Shown here: piece after piece, positions 1 to 8,707 of the stretch | How the letters are laid out: each line of letters begins with the position of its first letter | How positions within the stretch are numbered: the first letter of the stretch is position 1 | DNA from: JAYPEY01 sp964519245 | Lineage (GTDB): Bacteria > Verrucomicrobiota > Verrucomicrobiia > Limisphaerales > JAYPEY01 | Length of the DNA stretch: 64,000 nucleotides | Direction of reading: 5' to 3' | Assembly (NCBI GenBank): GCA_964519245.1 | Contig: CAZFLK010000005.1 | Coordinates: 19,600-83,599 of the forward strand | Made by a program: the position numbers and the translations under genes | The notes under the pieces: generated by a model | Seen by the model: the letters and a program-made list of their open reading frames with translations, nothing else | Databases searched by the model: none | What the model was told of the DNA's origin: nothing

Positions 1-570
1 GCGGAGGGTATTCCAGCGACGCGGCAGGACGCGGGTTTCCACGCCGAACGCGGTTTCCTTGCCTTTGACCCCGAGGTTGGTCGGTCGTCCCAGTTCATGC
101 TTGTAGGCGGCGACGTTGTTGTCCAGCGCGCTGGCCCGCACGACGTAGTAGTTCTTGCTGTCCCGGTAGCGGAAGACGATCCCGGCGGATTGATCGAGCG
201 TGCCGGTCAGGGTCTTGAACTTCACGGAAACGTCCACATCGGCGGCCACGAAGGAACTGTGGACGATATGCGGGTAGCGCGCGCGGATCTGGACGGCGCT
301 CATCTGGGCCATCGAGTGCGGAGCGGAGGGAGAGTCGACATTCTGAACGATCTTCCACTCGGCGTTTCCGCCCTTGCCGGGGCGACCGGGCAGGAGGTCA
401 TTGGGCGGGGTGTCGGCCGCGTCGTCGTCAAAAGTGACCGTGGTCGCGTTGGCAGGCGTGGGCGGGGCGTCGTCTGCCGCGACCAGCGCGGCGGTGTTTA
501 CAACAACGAGCAAGCACACGGTGGCCACGCTGCGGAAGGCGTGTCGGGAAGGGGAGGAGGCGTTTTTCAT
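1..570 (-). CDS. Secreted DUF1080-like (concanavalin-fold) protein, 3' end off the window
   Basis: The reading frame is open for 190 codons from an ATG whose complement is at 568-570 to the left edge, so the C-terminus is missing. Residues 1-32 form a signal peptide (basic start, hydrophobic VCLLVVV run, small residues near ALVAA). The mature part has a Pro/Thr/Asp-rich stretch, then beta-strand-like segments such as AGIVFRYRDSKNYYVVR, the pattern of the laminin-G/glucanase fold of DUF1080 or 'family 16' putative carbohydrate-binding proteins common in Verrucomicrobiota and Planctomycetes. No catalytic residues can be assigned. It is divergent from the efflux operon, with 297 bp between the starts in which I see no recognisable element. 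Family call is inference from pattern; the existence of the gene is well supported. Confidence 0.7.
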   Translation of the reverse strand, partial: MKNASSPSRHAFRSVATVCLLVVVNTAALVAADDAPPTPANATTVTFDDDAADTPPNDLLPGRPGKGGNAEWKIVQNVDSPSAPHSMAQMSAVQIRARYPHIVHSSFVAADVDVSVKFKTLTGTLDQSAGIVFRYRDSKNYYVVRASALDNNVAAYKHELGRPTNLGVKGKETAFGVETRVLPRRWNTLR

Positions 571-867
571 GGAGATATGTATCCTGTAGATCGTGCGCGT
601 CAACCCGTGTCGGAGCGTCGTGAGGCGGCATGCCGGTCCTCCAGCGGGAAGTGTGGGTCCTGTTCTGACTTGTATGGGCATACGTTCGGGAGGGCCTGAT
701 GACAAGTCGATTCTGCTCGAGTGAATTGGATTGCCACCTTGGCGGGGCGGATGTAAACCCCGGGATTCGTCGTGGGGTGTTTCGAACCGGCGCGGTGTCG
801 GGAATTGCGCCGCGTGCCTTGAACATTGCACCAAGAGTCTGTTCGGCAGGCTCTGAAGAACAACCGA

Positions 868-2130
868 ATGATTGCTACATCCAGAAACTTCCGATGCGTC
901 GCTTGGGCGGCGGCAGCGGCGGCGTTGAGCGTTGGCGCGCCACCCTCCGGAGCTGCGGTCGTGCAGACAACCCAGCCCAAGAAAGTGACCCTGCGTCGGT
1001 CGACGACCCAACCCGCCACGGTGCGCGGTTATTTCGAGGCTGAACTTCACGCCAAGGTATCCGGCTATCTGAAGAGCGTGAGCGCCGATATCGGCGATGC
1101 GGTCAAGGCGGGACAGGTCCTCGCGGTGGTGGATGTTCCGGAGATGGTCAAGGGCTATGAAAGCCGGGAGGCGGAGGTGGCGCGGCAGGAAAGCGTGCGG
1201 AAGCAATATCGCGCCGCGGTGGAGGTCGCCCGGGCCCGGATCGAACAGGCCAGGGCCGATGCAGGCAAGGCCAAGGCGGAGGCTGACGCGGTCACGCTCG
1301 AGTTCGAGCGGATCCAGAGCCTGGTCAAGACCAAGGCGGTGACCCAGCGTTTGGCGGATGAATCCCAGAGCCGCAAGCTGGCCGCCGAGGCGGATCTCGC
1401 GTCGGTGAAGGCCAGTGAAGTGGTGGCGAAGGCCAACCTGACCGCCGCCGAGGCCGACGCGGCCGGGGCGGACGCCGCGGCCATCGTCGCGCGCAAGCGA
1501 TTGGAGGAGATGGAGGTCCTGATGCAATACGCGACCCTGAAGGCGCCCTTCGACGGCGTGGTCACGGAGCGCAACGTCGATCCGGGAGACCTGGTCCGCA
1601 ACGCGGAGAACGCCGCCGCAGTCGGCAAGCCGCTTTTCGGCGTGGCGCAGGTCGACCGGGTGCGGGTGCGCGTGCCGGTTCCGGAGCGCGACGCAATCCA
1701 TGTGAACGTCGGCGACGCGGTGGAGTTCACCTGCCGGGCGTTGGGCTCCGAGATCATCAAGGCGCGGGTGTCGCGGGTCGCGCGGCGGCTCGATCCCAAG
1801 ACCCGCAGCATGTTGGTTGAGATTGATCTGCCCAATGACAAGGGGCGCCTGTTGCCGGGGATGTATGGCTCCGTCACGATCATGCTGGACGAGAAGCCTG
1901 ATACTGTGGTCGTTCCGTCCGGCAGCATCCGGTTCAACGACGACGGCTCTGAGAGCGTCGTCTACGTCCTGCAGGGCGGCAACAAGATCGCGCATGTCCC
2001 GGTGAAAACCGGCTACGACAATGGGAATGACGTCGAAATCCTGTCGGGCCTTGAGGGCTCCGAACGGATCGTGACCGGCATGCTCGGCCGCTTGAACGAC
2101 GGCGCCGAGGTGACCGTGGTTGATCGTTAG
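868..2130 (+). CDS. RND efflux periplasmic adaptor (HlyD/MFP family)
   Basis: Periplasmic membrane-fusion protein that would link the RND pump to the TolC-like channel encoded just downstream. The ATG at 868 is chosen over the upstream TTG at 826 because it starts directly at a signal peptide (hydrophobic Ala-rich run, residues about 8-30). Residues about 50-85 form the first half of the lipoyl/barrel-sandwich domain, followed by an unusually long Ala/Glu-rich alpha-hairpin (about 95-220) and the second half of the sandwich (LKAPFDGVVTERNVDPGD). A beta-barrel and a C-terminal membrane-proximal domain complete the 420 residues, a normal family length. The stop is TAG. It is the first gene of adaptor-pump-channel; 330 bp holding palindromic repeats separates it from the pump. 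Substrate cannot be predicted. Confidence 0.93.
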   Translation: MIATSRNFRCVAWAAAAAALSVGAPPSGAAVVQTTQPKKVTLRRSTTQPATVRGYFEAELHAKVSGYLKSVSADIGDAVKAGQVLAVVDVPEMVKGYESREAEVARQESVRKQYRAAVEVARARIEQARADAGKAKAEADAVTLEFERIQSLVKTKAVTQRLADESQSRKLAAEADLASVKASEVVAKANLTAAEADAAGADAAAIVARKRLEEMEVLMQYATLKAPFDGVVTERNVDPGDLVRNAENAAAVGKPLFGVAQVDRVRVRVPVPERDAIHVNVGDAVEFTCRALGSEIIKARVSRVARRLDPKTRSMLVEIDLPNDKGRLLPGMYGSVTIMLDEKPDTVVVPSGSIRFNDDGSESVVYVLQGGNKIAHVPVKTGYDNGNDVEILSGLEGSERIVTGMLGRLNDGAEVTVVDR

Positions 2131-2189
2131 GCGGGCTGCCGTGCCTGTTTGCATCATGAATCCTGCGATCGCCGGCCAACGCCCTCTTC

Positions 2190-2256
2190 GGAGCGCCGAG
2201 CATTGCTCGGCATTTGCGGTCGACCAGCGCCCGGGCCGAGCAATGCCCGGCGCTCC
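2190..2256. repeat. Dispersed palindrome, family A, copy 1
   Basis: Two 21-bp arms (2190-2210 and 2236-2256) sharing the core GAGCGCCGAGCATTGCTC are reverse complements with one mismatch, around a 25-bp loop. The same arms recur near 29935 and 44828. It lies between the adaptor and pump genes and could fold in the transcript. Confidence 0.85.
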
Positions 2257-2285
2257 GCATCAGAGGGACGAAATCCCTGATTCGC

Positions 2286-2391
2286 GTAGCGCAGGCGTCC
2301 CCGCCTGCGGGTTCCGGCGGCGTCCCGCCGCAAGGATCGAACGACCGGGCGGGGACGCCCGGCGAACCCGCAGCCGGGACGGCCGCGCTAC
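2286..2391. repeat. BIME-like pair of inverted GTAG-headed REP elements (copy 1)
   Basis: On the + strand GTAG (2286-2289) is followed by a perfect 8-bp foldback, CGCAGGCG / CGCCTGCG. At the other end the complement of CTAC (2388-2391) gives GTAG followed by CGCGGCCG / CGGCTGCG-type arms with one mismatch. A GTAG tetranucleotide 5' of an imperfect hairpin, paired head to head, is the published hallmark of REP/BIME elements handled by RAYT transposases. A RAYT gene is encoded near 52.4 kb. Confidence 0.75.
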
Positions 2392-2423
2392 AAGCGTTGC
2401 TCGAGGTGAGGGCCATTCCATTT

Positions 2424-2458
2424 CTCCACTCTCCACACTCCATTTCTCCGTTCTTTCC
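2424..2458 (+). repeat. Heptamer tandem array upstream of the RND pump start
   Basis: Three clear pyrimidine-rich 7-bp units (CTCCACT, CTCCACA, CTCCATT) are followed by two degenerate ones (TCTCCGT, TCTTTCC), ending 2 bp before the ATG at 2461. No Shine-Dalgarno sequence is present. Comparable 7-bp arrays precede other genes here. Confidence 0.6.
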
Positions 2459-2460
2459 GC

Positions 2461-5400
2461 ATGAACCTCGTTCGCCTTGCGCTCCGCAATCCCCACGCCG
2501 TCTGGTCCGTCGTGATCGGCCTCTGCCTGCTGGGCATGTCGGTCTACCCGAGGATCCCGACCGACATTCTGCCGGATTTCAAGACGCCGGTCGTAACGAG
2601 TTTTTTCTCGTATCCCGGTCTGCCGACGCGGGAGATGGAGAAGTCGGTGACCTCGCGCGTTGAGCGCGCCCTGACCCTGGCCGGCAAGATCGAGCACCAG
2701 GAGTCCCGCACCATGCCGGGCGTGTCCGTCATCAAGATCTTTTTTCAGCCCGGCGCGGATGCGTCGGCTGCGATGAACGACATCGTGAATCTGGAGGCGA
2801 GTGACATGTTTCACCTGCCGCCCGGGATTGAATGGCCGTTCACATTGCGCAGCGAACCCGGGAATCTCCCCGTTGTGCTGGCTTCCATCGCCGGCGAGGG
2901 GTTGAGCGAGACCGAGCTCTACAAGATCGGCTACTACGCGGTGCGCAACAAAATGGGCGGCCTCAAGGGTGTGCAGATTCCGCATCCTTTCGGCGGCAAG
3001 TTCCGGCAGATGATGATCTATGTCGACCCGGAGAAGCTTCGCGCGCATCACGTTTCGGCCAGCGATGTGGTCAAAGCCGTGCAGGAATCCAACCTCGTCC
3101 TCGCCGGCGGCACGATGAAGATGGGGCTGACCGAGTATCAGGTTCACCCCGTCAACACGCTGCCCACGCCCAAGGATATCGATGAAATCCCGATCGCCAT
3201 CCGCGACGGGAAGCCGGTCTTCATCCGCGACGTGGGCTACACGAAGGACGACGCGGCGCTGCAATACAACATCGTCCGCGTGAACGGCAGTCGCTCGGTC
3301 TATTGCCCCTTGCTCCGCGAGCCGGGGGAGAACACGATCGAGGTCGTCGATCGCATTCGCGAGGGATTGAAGGCGGAGGTGCCGAGGATGAAGGAGCGCG
3401 GCGACATACCGGAGGCCGCCGAGGTGACCCTGGTCAACGACCAGTCCGGCTACATCCGCAATGCGATCAGCAGCCTGAAGTTCCAGGTGGGGCTCGGGGC
3501 GCTGTTGGTCGCGATTGTGATCGCGGTGTTCCTGCGCCGCCTCATGCCCGCGGTCGCCGTGCTGATGGTGATCCCGCTTTCGATCCTGATCGGCGTCCTG
3601 GGATTCTATTTCACCGGCAACAACATCAACGTCATGACCTTGGGGGGGATCGCGTTGGCGGTGGGCAGCGTGGTGAATGCCAGCATCGTGGTGGTCGAGA
3701 ACATCGTGCGTCACCTGAACATGGGCAAGCCGCGCATGGACGCGGTTCGTGAGGCGGCGGAGGAGGTCGCCACGCCGATTCTCGCCGGCACGATCACGAC
3801 CCTGGCCGTTTTTATTCCGGTCATTTCGCTGACCGGGATGATCCGTTTCCTGTTTGAGCCTTTGTCCTTGGCGGCCTGCATCACGATCGGCGCGTCCTAC
3901 TTCCTGGCGATGACGGTGATCCCGGCGTTTTGCTCGCGGATGTTGAAGGGGGGCGCGGACAAGGCGGCCGAAGCGACGGCCGGGGAGCCGACTGGAGCTT
4001 TTGCCGTTTGGTTGAAGAAGGCCCTGGCGATGCGGTTGCCGGTGATCGGCGGTTGTGCGGTCGTGTTCGCGGCCTCGTTGCTGTTGTATCCGCGGATTGG
4101 GGCGGAGCTGTTCCCGGACGTGGACGCCGGCGTGTTCGAACTCCGCATCAAGACCACGCCGGGCACGCGACTGGAAGAGACGGAGAAGCTGGTGGTGAAG
4201 ATCGAGGACACGATCAAGGAGATGATTCCGGAGCGCGAGATCGAGACCATCATGGCGAACATCGGCCTGCCGCTCGGCAAGGGCGCGGGTTTCTCCACGA
4301 TTCTCAGTCCCAACGCCGGTCCGGACACGGCCTTCCTCGTGGTGACGCTGCATCAGCAGGGGCGGAAGACTTCGACTCGCGATTATGTGGAATCGCTGCG
4401 GACGAAACTGGCGGAGCGGTTCCCGCAGGAGCAGTTCTTCTTTGTCACGGGCGGCATCATCAACGCGGCTTTGAACGAGGGCGTTGCGGCGCCGATCAAT
4501 GTGCAGGTCTCCGCCGGCACGACGGCCGCCACGCGCGCCGCGGCGGAGCGCATCGTGGAGCGGGTGAAGCGGATTCCCGGCACGGCCGACGTGCAGATCG
4601 CCCAGTCGCTGGATTACCCGCAGTTCGACGTGCAGGTGGATCGCACGCGCGCCGCCTACTTCGGCATTTCGCAGAAAGATGTGGCCGAGAATGTCGTGAC
4701 GGCCTTCTCCTCCAGCGTGGGATATGCTCCGACGATCTGGGTGGATCCGAAGAGCGGCGTGGATTTCTTCATCGGCGTGCAATACGAGGACAACGAGGTT
4801 GATTCGCTGGATGAGCTTCGCAATCTGCCCTTGTCCGTGACCACGGAAGAGGGGCCGACCACGATTCCCCTTTCGGAGGTGGCGGAGATCAGGCGGGTCA
4901 ACATCCCGGGCGAGGTCGCCCACTACAACATTTCCCGCGTTTCGGATGTGTATGTGAATCTTGAGGGGCGGGACCTCGGGTCCGTGGCCCGGGATGTGGA
5001 GGCGGCCGTCGCGGAAATGGATTTCGATCTCGGCGTTGGCGTCACCCTGCGCGGGCCGGTCACCCAGATGAAGGAGGGCGGCTCCACCATGGGGTGGGGC
5101 TTGTTGACCGCGGCCATCCTGGTCTACCTGGTGATGATGGCTCAGTTCCGTTCGGTGATCGATCCGCTGATCATCATGTTGGCCGTGCCCTTGGGCCTGG
5201 CCGGCGTGCTGGGCTCGCTTTGGCTGACCGGCGTCAACATCAACATCCAGTCCGTCATCGGGACCCTGATGATGATCGGCGTGGTGGTGAACGATTCCAT
5301 CCTGCTGGTCGACTACGCCAATCAACTTCGTCGCCAGGGCATGGAGGTCGCGGAGGCGGCATGGCGTTCGGCCTGTGTCCGGTTTCGACCGGTGGTCATG

Positions 5401-5586
5401 ACGTCGCTGGTCCTGGCGGCGTCGATGGCGCCGCTGGCGATGAACCTGGCTCCCGGCAGCGAGGCGATGGTCCCGCTGGCCCGCGCTTTGATCGGCGGCA
5501 TCCTGGCGTCCACCTTCCTCACCCTTTTCCTGGTGCCTTGTGTCTACGCGACCGTGAAATCCAAGTCGGAGCCGGTTGCGGTTTGA
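2461..5586 (+). CDS. RND-family inner-membrane efflux pump (AcrB/HAE1-like)
   Basis: A 1041-residue resistance-nodulation-division permease with the usual duplicated layout: TM1 at about 13-30, a large periplasmic porter loop, TM helices 2-6 from about 338, a second periplasmic loop, and TM helices from about 875 to the end. The TM4 segment aligns without gaps to AcrB (LAVG...IVVVENI), but the proton-relay Asp-Asp pair is Asn405-Ala406. In TM10 the Lys-Asn of AcrB is Asn944-Asp945. So the canonical proton-relay triad is absent and a single acid lies in TM10. It sits between an adaptor and a TolC gene, so a tripartite exporter is the obvious role. Whether it is proton-driven in the AcrB manner is open. 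Stop is TGA. Confidence 0.94.
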   Translation: MNLVRLALRNPHAVWSVVIGLCLLGMSVYPRIPTDILPDFKTPVVTSFFSYPGLPTREMEKSVTSRVERALTLAGKIEHQESRTMPGVSVIKIFFQPGADASAAMNDIVNLEASDMFHLPPGIEWPFTLRSEPGNLPVVLASIAGEGLSETELYKIGYYAVRNKMGGLKGVQIPHPFGGKFRQMMIYVDPEKLRAHHVSASDVVKAVQESNLVLAGGTMKMGLTEYQVHPVNTLPTPKDIDEIPIAIRDGKPVFIRDVGYTKDDAALQYNIVRVNGSRSVYCPLLREPGENTIEVVDRIREGLKAEVPRMKERGDIPEAAEVTLVNDQSGYIRNAISSLKFQVGLGALLVAIVIAVFLRRLMPAVAVLMVIPLSILIGVLGFYFTGNNINVMTLGGIALAVGSVVNASIVVVENIVRHLNMGKPRMDAVREAAEEVATPILAGTITTLAVFIPVISLTGMIRFLFEPLSLAACITIGASYFLAMTVIPAFCSRMLKGGADKAAEATAGEPTGAFAVWLKKALAMRLPVIGGCAVVFAASLLLYPRIGAELFPDVDAGVFELRIKTTPGTRLEETEKLVVKIEDTIKEMIPEREIETIMANIGLPLGKGAGFSTILSPNAGPDTAFLVVTLHQQGRKTSTRDYVESLRTKLAERFPQEQFFFVTGGIINAALNEGVAAPINVQVSAGTTAATRAAAERIVERVKRIPGTADVQIAQSLDYPQFDVQVDRTRAAYFGISQKDVAENVVTAFSSSVGYAPTIWVDPKSGVDFFIGVQYEDNEVDSLDELRNLPLSVTTEEGPTTIPLSEVAEIRRVNIPGEVAHYNISRVSDVYVNLEGRDLGSVARDVEAAVAEMDFDLGVGVTLRGPVTQMKEGGSTMGWGLLTAAILVYLVMMAQFRSVIDPLIIMLAVPLGLAGVLGSLWLTGVNINIQSVIGTLMMIGVVVNDSILLVDYANQLRRQGMEVAEAAWRSACVRFRPVVMTSLVLAASMAPLAMNLAPGSEAMVPLARALIGGILASTFLTLFLVPCVYATVKSKSEPVAV

Positions 5587-5594
5587 GGCGGGTG

Positions 5595-5629
5595 AACCTG
5601 AGATCTGAGATTCGAAATCTGGAATTTGA
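5595..5629 (+). repeat. Heptamer tandem array between pump and TolC genes
   Basis: Five 7-bp units (AACCTGA, GATCTGA, GATTCGA, AATCTGG, AATTTGA; consensus RATYTGA) fill most of the 44-bp junction and end one base before the TolC ATG at 5631. There is no separate ribosome binding site. Confidence 0.75.
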
Positions 5630-5630
5630 A

Positions 5631-6995
5631 ATGAAGAGAATCGCAATCATGGCTGCGGCAACCGCTTTCGCGTTCGCGTCCCTGGCGCAGGACCGGGGCG
5701 GGACGTCGCAGGCTGGGCCGATGCCCATCGACCTCGCCACAACCTTGCGCCTGGCGAACGCCAACAACACGACGGTCGCCTTGGCCCGCGAGCGCATGAA
5801 CGAGGCGGTGGCGCAATCCCGTCGCGCCAATGTCCTTTTGCTCCCGACGATCACGCTGGGCGCGAGCGTTGATCATCACGAGGGACGCCTGCAGAACAGC
5901 ACTGGCGCGGTGAGCGATGTGAATCGTTCGGCTGGGTTTGCCGGACTGGGAGCGGGCGCGGTCGCGGCCGGACCGGTTCAGCGGCCGGGTGTCGCGATCA
6001 CCGCAAACCTGGCTGACGCCATTTTTGAGCCGCTGGCCGCCCGACAGGTCAAGCGCGCCGCCGAAGCCGGCAGCGCGGCGACCACGAACCGCGTCTCGCT
6101 TGAGGCGGCTGTCGCCTACTTCGAGCTGGTCCGGGCCAAGGCCCAATTGGCCGTTGCGATCGAGGCCCGCGACAACGCCGCCGACCTGGCGCGCATCACC
6201 GCGAGTTTTGCGCAGAGCGGCCAGGGGTTGGAATCCGACGCTTCGCGCGCCGCGGTCGAGAAACTTGTCCGTGACCGGAACGTGGAGCAGGCGAGGGAGG
6301 ACTTGCAGGTTCGTTCGGTCGCGTTGGCGGAGTTGCTGCGATTGGGCGCGGGCGTCGAGCTGGATCCGGCCGAGGGCCCCGAGGCGCTGGTGAGTTTGGC
6401 GGATGAGACTCGCGGCGGGTCTGAACTGCTGTTGGCGGCGTTGGAGAACCGGCCTGAAGTCCGTCAGAATGAGGCTTTGGTCAAGGCCGCCCAGCAGCGG
6501 TTGCGGCAGGCGAAGTATGATCCCCTGGTCCCCAAGGTGGCGGTGGGCCTCAGCGCCGGCGGTTTTGGCGGCGGCGGTGGTTCGTCGCTCGGATCGGGCG
6601 GGGAGCGGCACGATGTCTCCGCCATGGTCTTCTGGCGGTTGGAGAACTTCGGCTTCGGCGCGCGCTCCCGAACGAAGGAGCGTCAATCACGATTCCGGCA
6701 GGCGGAGATCGAGCAACTCCAGGTCTTGGACAAGATCGCGGCGGACGTCCGGGAGGCCGCGATCCGCGCGAATTCCCGGAAGCGGCAGTTGGCCATCGCC
6801 CGGAGCGCCGTGGGGCGCGCCGAGACGTCCTTCAAGCTGAACAAGTCCCGGATCTACGAGAATCAAGGACTGCCGATCGAAGTCCTGCAGGCAATTGATT
6901 CCCTGGCCCTGACCCGCAAGTTCTACCTTGACAGCGCCGTGGACTACAATCAGGCGCAGTTCGCGTTGTACACGGCGCTGGGGCAGCCGGAGTAG
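5631..6995 (+). CDS. TolC-family outer-membrane efflux channel
   Basis: Outer-membrane factor completing the RND exporter. The ATG at 5631 is chosen because it starts a clean signal peptide (MKRIAIMAAATAFAFASLAQ). The frame is open much further upstream, but that extension lies antiphase inside the pump gene and is not real. The 454-residue product shows the family's two repeats, opening with DLATTLRLANANNTTVALARERMNEA, long Ala/Arg/Glu alpha-helical hairpins, and a C-terminal YNQAQFALYTALGQPE end. The Gly-rich stretch around 300-325 lies where one repeat's beta-strands are expected. Stop is TAG, followed at once by a GTAG-headed repeat pair. Confidence 0.93.
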   Translation: MKRIAIMAAATAFAFASLAQDRGGTSQAGPMPIDLATTLRLANANNTTVALARERMNEAVAQSRRANVLLLPTITLGASVDHHEGRLQNSTGAVSDVNRSAGFAGLGAGAVAAGPVQRPGVAITANLADAIFEPLAARQVKRAAEAGSAATTNRVSLEAAVAYFELVRAKAQLAVAIEARDNAADLARITASFAQSGQGLESDASRAAVEKLVRDRNVEQAREDLQVRSVALAELLRLGAGVELDPAEGPEALVSLADETRGGSELLLAALENRPEVRQNEALVKAAQQRLRQAKYDPLVPKVAVGLSAGGFGGGGGSSLGSGGERHDVSAMVFWRLENFGFGARSRTKERQSRFRQAEIEQLQVLDKIAADVREAAIRANSRKRQLAIARSAVGRAETSFKLNKSRIYENQGLPIEVLQAIDSLALTRKFYLDSAVDYNQAQFALYTALGQPE

Positions 6996-7001
6996 CGTTG
7001 C

Positions 7002-7058
7002 GTAGCTCAGGCGTCCCGCCGCCCGGATCTGAAACACGCGCCGGGACGCCTGCGCTAC
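7002..7058. repeat. BIME-like pair of inverted GTAG-headed REP elements (copy 2)
   Basis: GTAG (7002-7005) begins one element with the core CAGGCGTCCCGCC, and CTAC (7055-7058) ends the inverted partner, whose complement reads GTAGCGCAGGCGTCCC. This is the same 16-base core as the copy near 2286. It sits 7 bp after the TolC stop, a typical intergenic position for REPs, where it may act as a 3' stem-loop. Confidence 0.75.
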
Positions 7059-7119
7059 GGGGTTGGCAGCCAAAAAACCCCTTTTCCCGTGAGGTGATCC
7101 ACCGCACTATGTCAGCTTC

Positions 7120-8379
7120 ATGAATGATGAAGAAATCTTGAACGATGCGGCGACGGATCGCCGCGGTTTCCTGCGCGGCGCGGGCTTGGCTGCGGTTTCT
7201 GCGGCCATGGGGATGCCGGTTCCTTTTGCGGAGCATTTTCCGGAGGGATTGATTCCGGTCGCGTTGGGGCAGGATGGCGGCGTTCCGAAGATTCCCGGGA
7301 AGGAAGGACTGCGTCTTCTGAATGACCGGCCGATCAACGCGGAGACGGTGGCCACGGAACTGGATGACGACATTACGCCGAACAGCCGGCATTTCGTTCG
7401 CAACAATGGCATCATGCCGGAACGGGCGTCGACCCGCAGCCTGGATGGTTGGTCCTTGACCATTGACGGCGAGGTCAGGAAGGCCTTGACGCTCTCGATG
7501 GACGATCTGGAGTCCCGCTTCAAGCGTCACGAGGCGGCCTTGGTGATCGAGTGCGGCGGCAATGGACGCGCCGGCTACAATCCCCCGGCCAAGGGCAACC
7601 AATGGACGCTCGGCGCCGTGGGCTGCTCCAAGTATGCGGGGGTGCGCTTGCGGGATGTCCTGAACGCGGCGGGCGTCAAGGATTCGGCGGTCTACATCGG
7701 TTACGAGTCCGAGGATCTTCACTTGAGCCGCGATCCCCGAAAGAAGCCGATCTCGCGGGGCGTTCCGATCGCCAAGGCCCTGGACGAGCACACGATGCTG
7801 GCCTGGGAGATGAACGGCGAGCCGTTGCCGGCCCTGCATGGTTTTCCATTGCGGCTGATCTGCCCGGGGTGGCCGGGATCCACGGGCGGCAAGTGGTTGA
7901 AGCGCATCTGGGTGCGCGACCAGGTGCATGATGGAGCCAAGATGACCGGGACCTCCTATCGCGTTCCGAGATATCCTGTCGCTCCGGGGACGGACGTGCC
8001 CGAGGAGGACATGGAGATCATCGAGGAGATGCCGGTCAAGTCCATCATCACGCGACCGGCCTCGGGCATTGTGGCGAAACGCTCCGACCAATTGGCGTTG
8101 CGAGGGCACGCCTGGTCCGGTTCCGGCGATGTGAAAGCGGTGCACGTGAGCCTGGATTTCGGTCAGACCTGGCAACAGGCCCGCTTGCGGAAGCCCGCCA
8201 ACGCCTACGCCTGGCAGCGCTGGACCGCTTCCGTGACCTTTCCCAAGAGCGGTTACTACGAAGTCTGGGCGCGGGCGACCGACGGACAGGGCCGCATGCA
8301 GCCCATGCTGGTCCCGGGATGGAATCCCAAGGGCTATTTGAACAACGCCATGCAGCGCATTGCGGTGAAGGTTGTTTAA
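7120..8379 (+). CDS. Sulfite-oxidase-type molybdopterin oxidoreductase, Tat-exported
   Basis: Predicted periplasmic molybdenum-cofactor enzyme, most like the SorA subunit of sulfite:cytochrome c oxidoreductase. The N-terminus has a twin-arginine motif (DRRGFLRGAG, about 12-21) and hydrophobic stretch. The molybdopterin domain (about 80-295) has the Cys ligand motif ECGGNGR with Cys145, then GCSKYAGVRLRDVL, and HGFPLRLICPGWPG. The last 120 residues match the Mo-co oxidoreductase dimerisation domain (GHAWSGSGDVKAVHVSLDFGQTW, typically GxAWSG). Length of 419 residues is normal. The next gene encodes a monoheme cytochrome c, which fits SorA/SorB electron transfer. Oxidation of sulfite is inferred from family; other substrates of this fold are possible. 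Confidence 0.9.
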   Translation: MNDEEILNDAATDRRGFLRGAGLAAVSAAMGMPVPFAEHFPEGLIPVALGQDGGVPKIPGKEGLRLLNDRPINAETVATELDDDITPNSRHFVRNNGIMPERASTRSLDGWSLTIDGEVRKALTLSMDDLESRFKRHEAALVIECGGNGRAGYNPPAKGNQWTLGAVGCSKYAGVRLRDVLNAAGVKDSAVYIGYESEDLHLSRDPRKKPISRGVPIAKALDEHTMLAWEMNGEPLPALHGFPLRLICPGWPGSTGGKWLKRIWVRDQVHDGAKMTGTSYRVPRYPVAPGTDVPEEDMEIIEEMPVKSIITRPASGIVAKRSDQLALRGHAWSGSGDVKAVHVSLDFGQTWQQARLRKPANAYAWQRWTASVTFPKSGYYEVWARATDGQGRMQPMLVPGWNPKGYLNNAMQRIAVKVV

Positions 8380-8380
8380 C

Positions 8381-8410
8381 CACGGATAAACACGAATGAA
8401 CACGGAGAGG
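8381..8410 (+). repeat. Decamer tandem array after the molybdoenzyme gene
   Basis: Three 10-bp units, CACGGATAAA, CACGAATGAA and CACGGAGAGG, start one base after the TAA stop. It is a short tandem array at a gene junction, like the 7-bp arrays elsewhere but with a different period. Confidence 0.55.
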
Positions 8411-8474
8411 GTCCAATCGCGGCAGGACGGGGATGAGAGCGCCACGGGTGTGCGTGTCGCATTGGCCTCTGAAT

Positions 8475-8665
8475 GCGGGCTGAAGGCCCGTGCGCACGAA
8501 GGGCAGGCCTTCAGGCCTGTCTTCCACGGGTATTTGGGTATGCGGGCTGAAAGTCCGCGCGCGTCTTGCGGTCGTGAAGTTGCGGGCGACCTTTCAGGCC
8601 GCAATCACCGGCGGATCGCACACAGGGCTGAAGCCCTGTGCTTTGTGCGGCCGGGACTTCAGCCC
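8475..8665. repeat. Cluster of three inverted pairs, palindrome family C
   Basis: The core GGGCTGAAGGCCC and its complement occur six times as three inverted pairs: about 8475-8493 with 8501-8521, 8542-8560 with 8582-8604, and 8623-8641 with 8651-8665. It fills most of the 328 bp between the molybdoenzyme and cytochrome genes. The cytochrome reading frame stays open through it, so the repeat must not be mistaken for an N-terminal domain. Confidence 0.7.
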
Positions 8666-8707
8666 GAAGAAACCAAACATCGCACCGGGCTTGGCAGCGC
8701 CACTCCT

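Noticed and set aside
5094..5630. Extension of the TolC frame back into the pump gene
   Set aside because: The upstream part overlaps the pump coding sequence in another frame, and a proper signal peptide starts at 5631.
2260..5646. Very long antisense open frame opposite the RND pump (over 1100 codons), and similar long antisense frames opposite the triplicated protein and alpha-2-macroglobulin
   Set aside because: High-GC third-position bias leaves the complementary frame open. The translations are rich in His, Arg and Gln with no recognisable domain, while the + strand frames are clear families.
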